NCBI GenBank assembly: GCA_024449915.1
Contig: JAMZAV010000356.1
Coordinates: 310,001 to 374,000 of the forward strand
Direction of reading: 5' to 3'
Length of the DNA stretch: 64,000 bases
Origin: Sweltsa coloradensis
Lineage: Eukaryota; Arthropoda; Insecta; Plecoptera; Chloroperlidae
The notes beneath the pieces are model-generated. The model ran no database searches and was not told where the DNA came from. It saw only the letters and a program-made list of their open reading frames with translations. This document shows positions 35,268 to 45,778 of this stretch, in pieces (within the stretch, counting starts at the first letter, position 1; every line of letters begins with the position of its first letter). The position numbers were made by a program, and so were the translations under genes.

Positions 35268-36566
35268 ATTTCTATCACGATCACATTTAAAAATTTGGTA
35301 GAATACCTAAAAACATACCTTTCAATATTGTATGTATTACCCAGCACGCTATACTTCATCCTGTCCCTCAATCGTGAAACAATCATACTGAAAATTTTGG
35401 GTTCAAGGGAAATGAATCAAACAGATGGTCAATTTCTCTTCTGGAGTAAACATACTCAGTAGAAGGTCTTACTGCCCAAACCACTAAGCAATAATCAATA
35501 ACGGGTGAATATAAGAATCTACAAGTAACCTCAACATTCTCTCGGTTACAAACCTTTTCATTCACTTATAATTCCAATTGCTGATGATACTTTTATTACA
35601 CACATTTTCCCATAATGTTTCTTAAAATTTAAATTACAACCAATCTAAGAAAACTCCAAGATATTTAAATTCATCTAGAAATTAACTTACATTACAATTC
35701 AACTTCAAATGAATATCATTTATGCTTCTATCATTAGCTTTATGAAAATCATAAAATTTGTTTTGCTATAATTAATATCAAGTTCCTGAGTTTTAAACCA
35801 ATCATCCATCCTCTTTAAACTGCGCTCGCTTTAACGCTCCACAATTAACAGCTTTTAAACCTAATTTCCTGCCATAATAATTTGGTCGAAAACTTTTTTC
35901 CCATCTTTTATTCAAGAAAATTACATTGGGCATGTCTCCATTATCTAGTCAACTGTCAATATGGGTACATAACTTATTAATTTTATAGGAATATCAGTTT
36001 AGGCCCTATCAATTTTCCACAAAAAATGTAAATTTTTTTCTTTTAAGATAATTACTATTCTGTTCGACGAATTTAAAAATTGCGAGTGGCCATTCTTTAG
36101 AGTTTAGTCCATAAAAAAGCCCGGGGTTTGCCATGTTTGGTCCTTTTTATTTCCGTTCGTACAATAACAGTTCGAGGAATAATTGGGGGAAACGACGAGA
36201 AAACGGAGAAACGAAAATATGTTCAAATTGGCATTACAAATCTCTCACCTGTAATTAAATGTGGGATCCTGCTAAGCAACGACTTTATAAAAACTGTTGC
36301 TCGCTCAAATAGCAGCGGGTGGGGTGGGGAATGGAATTACCTATACCAGCCTGCAGGCCACTGCAGGCTTAGTTTTTGGGATTCCAGTCAAGGTAAAAAA
36401 TAAATTTACATGTCCCCACGTATTTTTTACATTAAACAAATTTGAAACAAAGAATTTCTATTATTATTTGTTTATTCTTCGCTAGATTAATGGATATATA
36501 TTTTTTTTTTTTTACGGAAACGTTGATGCTAAATTTATTGGACCCTAATGAGATAAATGTGAATAG
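35268..36566. other. Interior of the LTR block, unassigned
   Basis: No gene recognised. The frame at 36128-36403 (91 codons) has no known motif. Confidence 0.35.
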
Positions 36567-36624
36567 CACTGCCTCCTAGATGTACGTCGTGGCTGGAGCC
36601 ACGACGAACATCTAGGAGGCAGTG
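36567..36624. repeat. Near-perfect 58-bp hairpin
   Basis: CACTGCCTCCTAGATGT then CGTCGTGGCT pairs with AGCCACGACG then ACATCTAGGAGGCAGTG, interrupted by one A-A mismatch and a 2-base centre. Single-arm matches of the outer part occur near 13628 (TATCTAGGAGGCAGTGG) and loosely near 20019. It looks like a back-to-back duplication of the end of a dispersed repeat. Confidence 0.85.
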
Positions 36625-37378
36625 GTGAATAGTGATGGCAATCGAAACTGTGAATGAGTGTATTTAGTAAGGGGCTTGTCGATATTAAAAAGTTATCGAA
36701 AAAACGATTGTTACTGATCAATAATATAGAATGACTTACAAATCAATAATTGACCAAAACAAAATGTGTTCGTTTTACAACGAGATCGATTTTTGTTTAC
36801 TAATTTAATATTCTATAGTAATTTTTTTTTTTTTTATATATATAAAAACTGATTTACAAAGCTGGACAATACCATTGTTCGTTTCGAAATATTGAGATAT
36901 AAAATTCATGATAAATAATAAAGAAAAAACTTTAAAGAGGAATATTTTTCCCTCGCAATTTGCAGTTTGGCTGCAGTGCAAAAACATAATACCATAGAAC
37001 ACAATGCCTGGTCGTGAAATGCGGGCCCCTATGGGATTAAACGTGATGACGTAATGTTGCACGGATTGGCTGCACGGGTGCAACTCACTCGCCTGCGTTG
37101 AAAACAGTGGGGCTATTTAAAATTTAAAATCAAATTTTTTTTATTTTTATAGATTCTTAGAAAAAAAATCGATTTACTGGGTGATAACAACATTACTGGG
37201 GATAATCGGAATATTATTTTGTCAATAACAAATATCGATTGATAAAATCGACTTCCCTTGCCCATTCGTATGCCTTTATTTATATTTTAAGTCGCTTACT
37301 TATTCATTTTTTTAAGGTCATCATTGAATCAACCTCTGAAGAGATGATACGACACTGGAGGAAAGCGGAAGAAATGAC
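36625..37378. other. Unassigned, with a LINE-like 3' fragment
   Basis: ATAAAAACTGATTTACAAAG near 36841-36860 is a short minus-strand fragment of the LINE-like 3' end family. The rest is A/T-rich. Confidence 0.35.
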
Positions 37379-37459
37379 GTGACCTGTGACATAACGTTAT
37401 GTGACTTGTCCCCCAACTCGGGTGCTTACACCGGGGACCGGTTTCAGTCCACAAGTAAG

Positions 37460-37594
37460 ATGGCTGTGAGGAGAATTGGAGAAGTTAGCAAAACTTCGAC
37501 GACTTCTTTTCCCGTGTTTTCAGAGTTGTTACGTCATGATGGGCATCCGACCCTCAATAATGAAAATCCTACATACGAAGGTCACAAGGTGTAA
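37460..37594 (+). other. Possible coding exon, unrecognised
   Basis: An open frame runs from an ATG at 37460 with AAG before it (AAGATGG, a favourable start context) for 45 codons. The peptide begins MAVRRIGEVSKTSTTSF and has a balanced composition unlike the repeat-derived frames nearby. The region is GC-richer than its surroundings and is preceded by the palindrome CATAACGTTATG and a TGACGTGA element at 37375-37400. I do not recognise the product, and a chance frame is at least as likely. Confidence 0.2.
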
Positions 37595-37599
37595 TAAAT

Positions 37600-39985
37600 T
37601 TAATCCATTGAAACCGCACGTTTCTGTCACTTATCAGCCTACAATGCGTGTGGTTTTCTATAGCCATGTTTAAAAATATTAAACAGCGATTTTGGAAAGC
37701 CTGCAACCAAAACATTATTTTGCGTTCATAGTTTAGCTTAAACTTACGTGACGATTAAAGACAATGCCTGTTTTGTTTGCCTAGCTGGCCGTAGCCTTTG
37801 AATTCAAAAATAACTTAAGATTGAAATTTATTTCAAAATTATGAAGTTTGTCTTCCGGTTAACTTTTGAGCCAATACAAATCAATGGCGGGTGGGAATTT
37901 TACGTTATGATACCCAGTGGGTTGTTTGGCTTCAGAATATTTTGCCTTCCATTTTAATTTTTTATATGGGAACGTAGTAAATCACAAAGTCGTAATAGAT
38001 TTCCGCACGATGTGTGTAGGCCTATGGCATATATTTTTACATTTTTTAAAAAAATAGGTTTCAACTATGTCAAAACAGGGGATTATTCTGGGGGAAAAAA
38101 TATAGATTTTTTCGTAATTATCCCTAATCGTTTCCCCGCCAGAGTTTACATCACCTTTCCAGGTAGAGCAAAGCACAGTAGAGCAATCTCTATTCAAACT
38201 CGAGCACCGGCCAGGAATTCAGATTAGTGAAATATGATAATGCGCTGCTTGTTCCGCTCCATTAGACCCGGTAATCCGATAATTGTCATCCGGTCAACAT
38301 TTTATTATGATTATTTTATTTTGTTTTGTTTGTGTTTTGTATTGCTGATTTTTTCTCTTTTAAATAAACTCAATCGTTAAGAGTTTATTTTACTGTATTT
38401 GAAATTTGTTCATCTTCCTGATGCAGATTATGTTTTTGATCGTGTTTCTGCGCAAAAATTGACCAGTTTTTTCCCTTTGTATTATGAAAAAACCGATTAT
38501 AGATGCACCAGGACGAAGGAAGTTCGGGTGCTGGTTTCGAGTAGGCCTACCAGTTGAGGTTTTTAAATAATAATTATTGCATATACTTTCATAGCAAGCA
38601 AATTAAACAATTAAAATCATAGTTATGTGTATTTCATTTAACATTTGCTTTGGGGCGTGAATTTGTGTATCAATTTAAATGTTAATGCTATCTTGCAGTT
38701 CCTTTATTGGTGATAGATAAAGAATTGCATTAACCACCATGTAATTGCAATGCACATAAATGTCTATATTACATTGTTGATTATAAGTGCTAAAAGTTCT
38801 TTTAACTCGTAAGTTGCTTTTTTTTCGTCGTACATAAAAAGTTAAAAAAAAATTTTTCATTAAATTCGGAGCTTTTTCTAAATTTCGCAAAACTTTCGAT
38901 AATTTTCTACTATTACGTAATTGTTTTATAAATGTACCCCGGGAACAAGACGGTAATCAAATACAGGTACAGCTAGCTATTGTGTTTTGACATTCATTGG
39001 CATGCAAGTTTGACATTCTTTTCGCTAATTGGCCCGATCGTTCCCGGAAGACGGCAAATACAGCGGGCACTTATCTCTCATCATATCTATGCCATTGACG
39101 GATCTTTAGTGGAGACTTGTTGAAAGTAGTCGTCTAGTTTTGTAGACTAGAATACGATTAATTCTCGGAATCAATGTGCGCCGATTGTCACGAATATGAC
39201 TACTGTACAAACTGAGTTGCCCCTCTTCAGGTGAGGGAGCATTATTATGCAGCTCTTCAGTCTGTGATCTGTTTTTATAAAAATTCCTAAACCGCAAAAT
39301 TCTTCACGAATCCAAGTAACATAGCCGTTTTTCGTGGGATTGCTAGTTTTTTATTTTTTAGCATATTATAATGTGTACTTATGTATTTGCCTACCCCCAC
39401 AACAAGAGTTTCAAGACTTGCAATATGGACACATGATTGACAACATGCATGTTGTCATGATTGACAACAGCAATATGATTGATAACCTTATATGCCCAAT
39501 GCATATTTAAATGTACATGAGTTTTTCCCTTAAATTAAATGTAATATTTATTTAAAAGTAATATTAGTTTATTTATTTTTACTTTCTTGAGGAACAACTA
39601 CATCTTACTTTGTTTCTTAGATGTTCATGTACCAATTCGTTTTTTTGTGATTGTGGGGCATTGACCCTACTCTTGTTAATTATTAATCTCGATTGAACCA
39701 TTGTTAGAGTAGTATTTTCTTAACGAATTCTCTACCTCCGATTGAGCTCCTCTCATTTCCTGTACTAGTTTATGTGTCACTGTTATGTTTTTCACATTCA
39801 CAAAAATGTATACGATTATACGAGTGATTTTAATCAATTTTTAATTACTGTTCCACCACTTATTATTTAGGCCTACCTTGATTGGCAAGAATTACGCACG
39901 TTAATCTAAACGTGTCATGTTATGTGAATCAATTAAAACGTAAAAGTGTACACCAAGTAATATAGCCAACGAGGCATATATATAT
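37600..39985. other. Interior of the LTR block, unassigned
   Basis: A perfect 20-bp palindrome TGACAACATGCATGTTGTCA lies at 39438-39457. Three TAGGCCTA octamers occur at about 38017, 38541 and 39869. No gene recognised. Confidence 0.4.
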
Positions 39986-40640
39986 ATTCCAGCTCACAAT
40001 GTGCATTACAAATAATGTGATAAACTTACATAATTTAGAACGCAGATAATTAATTTCAATGTATCAGATGGGCTTGACAGACCATGGACAAAGTGCATAG
40101 AAACTAATGCCTATGTAATACATTATAATTAATGCACAAGAAGCTTCATTTTTGTGGTGAATGTACATTATTCTAAATGCAATATATTAGCATAAAATTT
40201 CATTAACATTGTGCATTAAAATGACTGCACATGTAATACATTAAAAATAATGTACATGATACACACATTTCAATCTAATCTGCATTATTTTCCAATGCAA
40301 TAAATGTGTATTGATCTCTATGTATATTGTGTACTAAAATTACTGCACAGTTGGAGCATAACTATTAATGCACAGGACTACAAAATTTCAATGAATTTGC
40401 ATTAATATCAATGCCACTGTTGTGCATAAGACTTCATGCTCAATCTGCGTGGAAAAAAAATTCAATTTTGGTGCATTAAAATTTATGCAGGTAAATGATA
40501 AAATTTAATGTGTTGTGCATTAGTTTTAAAGCAAAAGAGGTGCTTAAAAAAACAGCAAACAATTTACATTATTTTTAATGCAAAAATGCGTGCAGCATGC
40601 TGCACGCATTTTTGTGCATAAAAATAATGCAAAATTTCTG
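39986..40640. repeat. TGCATTA-rich degenerate repeat ending in a 32-bp palindrome
   Basis: Words such as GTGCATTA, AATGCACA and TTAATGCA recur every 30-60 bp on both strands over about 600 bp. At 40582-40613 there is a perfect palindrome, AAAAATGCGTGCAGCA and its complement, extended by imperfect pairing on both sides. The block ends near TTTCTGTCAGTGTAG. It may be a foldback element; coding capacity is absent. Confidence 0.6.
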
Positions 40641-40738
40641 TCAGTGTAGGCTATGTTTTGACTAAGATTTGGCTGTGTGATGAGATTGATAGGAGGATGC
40701 AGCATGAGGTAAGACTCGTTGGTGCTTAGAGGGTATGT

Positions 40739-41393
40739 TTGCCTGATTTGAAAGTGCACTTGATCAATAGAAATTTTAGAACTGCGGAGGAATTGTTGGA
40801 AGCAGCGCGGGGCCTTGAGATGGATCTGCTACAAAAGGAGAAGGAGGCGAGGAGTGCGATGTTGGTTGCTCCTGTTCAGGTAGTTATGCCTGCGGAAGGG
40901 GGGAAGGATGGCATGTTATCAACCATAAAAGGATTAGCGGACATGGTAAAGTCTATGTCAAGGGAGGTTCAGTCCCTTAGAAGTGAAATAGTGGCAAAGT
41001 ACAGCACAGCCGGGTGTGGTGCAGCAAAATTTTGTTTCGGGCCAACAGGGCGGAGATCTGAGTCAGCAGAGTGGTTGGAAAAATAAACAACAATTTGTAC
41101 CCGATGGGGGTTGTTATCAACGCCAGAATCAGCGTTTTGATCGGCGTAATTGGGATAATCAGGTCACTTGTTTTTATTGTAGAGAGTTAGGTCATTTTAA
41201 GAGAGACTGTATCAAACTGAAATCTCTTGAGGCTAATCGGAAAGTACCTGTGGTTGTTTCGTCGGAACAAGGGTCATCTTCTGTGTCGTTAACACCTAGC
41301 GTCCCCCCCATGCTACCATTTTCTGTGCTGTTTACACCGTTGAAGCGCCCTGTCGTGGAAAGTAGTAGCACTGAGGTGCCAAGAAAAAAATGA
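40739..41393 (+). pseudogene. gag: Broken gag of an LTR retrotransposon (CCHC zinc knuckle)
   Basis: A first frame (to 41086) has a basic/hydrophobic segment with RTAEELLEAARGLE, like the end of a Ty3/Gypsy capsid domain, followed by a coiled-coil-like stretch. A second frame (41016-41393) is Gln- and Arg-rich and holds CFYCRELGHFKRDC, a complete CX2CX4HX4C zinc knuckle of nucleocapsid type. The frames overlap at 41016-41086, so a frameshift lies there. In-frame upstream sequence is closed by a stop just before 40739, and the N-terminal matrix and most of capsid are missing. It lies on the same strand as the flanking LTRs. No protease, RT or integrase follows. Gag would package element RNA; this copy looks inactive. 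Confidence 0.8.
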
Positions 41394-41994
41394 GAAAAAT
41401 GAATTGCAAAAATGAGGTAATTTCTAAGGTTTTATGTCCTGAGGTTAAGGGTAGTGACATTTCGGTGACCACTAATAGCAATGACAAGGTAATTTCTGTG
41501 GTTTTGAGTTCTGAGATTGAGGGTGGATGTTCTATGGTATCTACTACTCACGAGGATATAGGGGATGTATTGGTGTCCCTTGGTGATGATGAGGGTAGTG
41601 GAACTACTCACGAGGATATAGGGGATGTATTGGTGTCCCATGGTGATGATGAGGGTAGTGGAACTACTCACGAGGATATTGGAGATGCCGTGGGGGTGTC
41701 ACTTCTAGGTGAAGAGGGTAGTGAAGCTGCTCATGAGGAAGTAGTGGATGCCTTGGGGGTGTCACTGCTAGGTGAAGAGGTGGTGAAGCCGCTCATGAGG
41801 AAGTAGGGATGCCTTCGGGTGTCATGCTAGGTGGGGAGTGTAGTACTTCGCTGTCTACTGTTCATGAGTACGTAGAAGATGAAGTAGTGGTGTCGCTTTG
41901 TGGTGACGAGGGCAGAAGTACAACAGTGTCTACGTCTTGTGAGGATAGGAAGGAACCAGATGTGGTTTCTTTGCCCTATTGTGGAGAGCGGTAG
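41390..41994 (+). pseudogene. Acidic repeat region after gag, frame-broken
   Basis: A frame at 41390-41806 contains a 20-residue unit, THEDIGDVLVSLGDDEGSGT. It occurs twice almost unchanged (41543-41602 and 41603-41662) and then in two diverged copies with VSLLGEE. The theme (short Val/Ser strand, then Gly/Glu/Asp) continues in a third frame at 41809-41994, so another frameshift lies near 41800. It lies directly downstream of the zinc knuckle, where a protease domain would be expected, but no DTG/DSG active site is visible. Function unknown; tandem slippage probably expanded it. Confidence 0.6.
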
Positions 41995-43636
41995 ACATCC
42001 TTGTCCTACGCAGCATTGGTTAAGGGGAGCGCCAAAGGGGTGTCATACCCTAGTATGGAAAGTGGTGGCACTGACGTACCATTATCTCTTAAGTTCAAAA
42101 GGAGTGGTAGCATTGCTCTACAATTAGTATTGGGTTCAAATGGGGTGGAAATGCTGTCTCATTTGCACTTGGCTTTAAGGGTGGAGGAACCAAGGTGGTG
42201 TCACAGTCCTATGTGTAAGTGCATAGTTATGCAATGGCTTAATTCATTTGATTTAATGTAATTCATTTATGTTTTATATCATTGAAATTGATTATTATTA
42301 TTATTATATATATATATTTTTTTTTTTGTTAAATCAATCAGAACTGCAGTAAATGTATTCTAGTTATTTGTTTCGAGAAATTTTGCTTGGTTGTGTATTG
42401 TAAATTCATTGTTGTGGTCTGTGAATTGAAATTATAATAAAATGTTTTCTGTTTCAAATTTAATATAAATGGATATAGTTATTTTAATAAATAATTCAAT
42501 ATGTTTCGGAATAATGTTGTCGTTGTAATGTAATTTAAATTTAAATTTATAATTAATATTTGTTAAATATTTTCTGGATAGAGCTTTCATATTATTATTT
42601 GTTTACATAATTCAATTCAGTTACAGATTGTCGCCTTGCATTTTATTTACGATTACGTAAATGGTAATGTGTTACTGTAGCACTAAGTCGTCAGTTTTAA
42701 ATACTACTGAAGTTCAAGGTTGCTATGATGGCATTTCTCAATGTCAGTCCAGTGTGTATACATTCGTCAGCAGTTTTACACTTGGGCTTTGTTTACTATT
42801 GATGACTTGTGGTGACTGTATTATGTACATGGTCTGTCGAGATTTTGTTTATGTTTTAGTGATCTGGCTTCATTTTATTGTGCGGGTCCAGTGAGATGGG
42901 ACATTGCGAGCCATTACGTATGCAGTACCTACCTGCAGTATACATCGGCGGGCTTCCAGGAGCTGTCTGGATAAGCTACGTCAAATTGTCGGAGGAAGCA
43001 CATCAATGTTTAAGGAGTTAGGTTTAAGGAACTTTACCAGGGGTTCCGAATGAATTTATTCAGGGAATTTTGAGACAGTAATTCTTCAATTTTATGTCGT
43101 TTTTTTGATTTTGTGCACAAGCAATGATATTTTTATGTTTGTTTTATGACTTAATTTTTATTAAGATTGCTTGTGTTAGATTAAATATAGGGATTTTCAG
43201 ATCAATTTATTTAATCCTAATTCGCAGGAATTAAGGTTGTTTAGGATGAATTACTGTCATTCGAGTCAAACTTTTTATATTAGGTTCCTGGCTTGTACTA
43301 CCTGGAAGGTGAGTTTTTGCATTTTGGTCTCGTTTGAGCGTGAGATTCGTTTTATTTCAATTTGCTTGTTTTTTAGTTTTATTTAGTAGTTGTAAACAAG
43401 TAGTATTCAGTTAGGATTCTGGTTTGGTTTTGGTCTATTATGCAAGAGGGTGGATGGTGTATCGCGTCTTCTTGATGAGGAGGAAGATTGCAAGTTTGAG
43501 GAGGACATTAAGATTTCAAGGAAGTGAAGAAACATCAAGAGAGATAAGAGAGCATCTGAAGAAGCAGGTTGATTATATATGAACGGTACTGATATACGGA
43601 GGAAACTCTTAATCCAGATGGCAGTCGATCTTCCTG
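41995..43636. other. Region downstream of gag, no pol found
   Basis: No frame over ~90 codons and no RT, RNase H or integrase motif. TA microsatellites occur at ~42294-42315. 43440-43570 is purine-rich (GAGGAGGAAGATTGC and similar). Pol is absent or decayed beyond recognition. Confidence 0.45.
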
Positions 43637-43727
43637 TATAGGCCTCCGAAGTAGACTGTGGCGCAGCCCTAGCGGCAGAAGTGTGTCAACTGGGAAGGTG
43701 ACGCGTGCTGCGGGAAATGGCTGGTAA
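43637..43727 (-). repeat. Left arm of a ~2-kb inverted pair
   Basis: ATAGGCCTCCGAAGTAG, CCCTAGCGGCA, AAGGTGACGCG and AAATGGCTGGT align in order with the reverse complement of 45628-45717, with indels between blocks. It may be the terminal repeat of a ~2.08-kb DNA element or an inverted fragment of the LTR element's 3' internal end. Confidence 0.65.
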
Positions 43728-45627
43728 AGATGCGGATTTAAACGCGCGACGCAACAAATTAATCGCTAGCTTTGTACAAGATGGTACAACTAGCAAGTAG
43801 ATGTATTTGTTGTGTTGTTAGATGTGGTGACTGATACGTGAGCAAGCAAAACCCTAGCATTTATCAACTGATCTTCGAATTTACAGATGAAGTAGAAGGG
43901 TTTAGAAGACTGGAGTAAACTTTATTTTTAATAAAGGGCCTACTATATTAATACTAGAGGGATACCACTATTCTACTAGGCGTTTGATGAAAGTACAGAC
44001 ATGCCCAGAGTTATAAATTTTTAGTCAAATTATAATTAGGCTACATTATTTTAGTGAATTACCTTGGATTTCAGCTAGGCCTACACGTAGGTCTAAAATC
44101 GCAAGTCATGATTCATGAACAATACATTAAAACCTTCATCGACAATAATTATTAGAGATCATGGCATGCAAAGCATTATTGGCATAACAAATTAACATAA
44201 TTTAGACTGGACAGTGGACATATATGTCCAGATAGGCCTACATACATTACACATACCTACACATGGGTGGGGCGACTCTTATCCCCCCCCCCCCCCCCCC
44301 ATTTTACTGACATAAGCAATAGTTATAAGTTAAACTTACGTTTTTTATGGGTTAAGAAAATTAGCCTTTTTGAGTGACACCAATAACATAGCCGTGCTCA
44401 TAAGTTCATAACCACCCTCCCCCATAATAACCCCCTTCCACCCTTCTGTTACGCCATAAGAAGTAATTTTTGAATATGAAAGTGTGCACAAAATTTATTT
44501 TTTCAGCATTCCATTAGGCCTAACTTAGGTTAATTATGCACTAATGTTCACCCTTGAATTTGATTAGTAAAATCACAAAAATTTAGTGCATTATAAAGAT
44601 AGTAGATACTATTAGCCTATATGCAAAACATTCACTGACAATGCACTAAATATGTTCACAATTGAAATGTATTACAACAGATTTGTGAAGGTTTCGTCAA
44701 GTAATTTGAGTGCATCTTTGACGTTTGCATTAATGAATGTTTGTGTTTTACAAACAAACGATGCATTAATGTCCCTATTGAAACGGTATCAGAATTAACG
44801 ATATAGGTTGACTCCTTCAAGATAGCACCCCTCCCCCCCCCCCAATTAATTTGAGTATATCTTTTGAAATAAGTTAACTCTTTTGTGCACAAACAAGCAC
44901 AATGTACTGTACAAGCAATGTATTGTATTGTACACTATTTTTCGAAATTCGATAGGGGGAGGGGGGCGGCAACTTGTCCTACCCCAATTTAAAGTCATCC
45001 TTGAGAAAGGAATGTCCAAAGACTAGAGCAATTAATTTAAGTGAACTCATTACCTAGCATTCATCATATTGACAAAACAAAACTTTTCGTCAGGATTGCT
45101 GGTGACGGTTTTTGTTCCGAAACTTCCTGTATGAAGTCTCGAGTGTTGTATGACCTGCATCCCGCACTTATTATTGTAATGAACCAAATCTCCTTCAAAA
45201 ATCAGAATAGCCATCTGCAAATATTATTCATGCATCTAATTGTTGGCCTGCTCGAACATTTCTTTTCACACTGTATCAGTCGTCTTATTTGTTCCTTTAT
45301 ATTTAGAATCGTGTAATTTTGTATGTGTTATTATTGATAAGGATCTATGCATTATTTATTCAATAATTTAAATAATATTATATTGATTTTGGTCCTGGGT
45401 TAAAGAGCGTACCGTGCACTTGCCGCATTCTAGCAACCTTGGCGGGAAAGTACAACAAGTTAACAAATAATAAAGCTACTATTATTTTCGTACAAATCTA
45501 CATATTTTCCTTTATTTAGTGTTAATGTTCGTATAGCAGCTCCCCTTTTCCTACAAACCAATAATAAAGAGCGCAAAGTAATATTTATGTGCATCAATGT
45601 AGCACGATCCTATGGTTTACACCAGCC
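43728..45627. other. Interior between the inverted arms
   Basis: Three TAGGCCTA octamers (about 44074, 44234 and 44515) and two poly-C tracts (about 44283 and 44830) occur here, together with a G-rich tract near 44955. The 91-codon frame at 45041-45316 is unrecognised. No transposase is visible. Confidence 0.4.
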
Positions 45628-45717
45628 ATTTTCAAATCGTGTCACCTTCTAAACTCCTCTCGGGTGCCGCTAGGGATCGACGGTGGCGCGGCGCGCGGCT
45701 ACTTCGGAGGCCTATTA
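45628..45717 (+). repeat. Right arm of the inverted pair
   Basis: Its reverse complement aligns with 43637-43727. It lies about 60 bp before the right LTR, next to CAAGATTCGGGACGAATC and a CTGTGGAGGCGTGACA string. That string resembles the region just upstream of an LTR where a polypurine tract is normally found, though it is only weakly purine-rich. Confidence 0.65.
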
Positions 45718-45778
45718 GTGATGCACATGAAGACATCTTGAACAAGATTCGGGACGAATCTTCTGTGGAGGCGTGACA

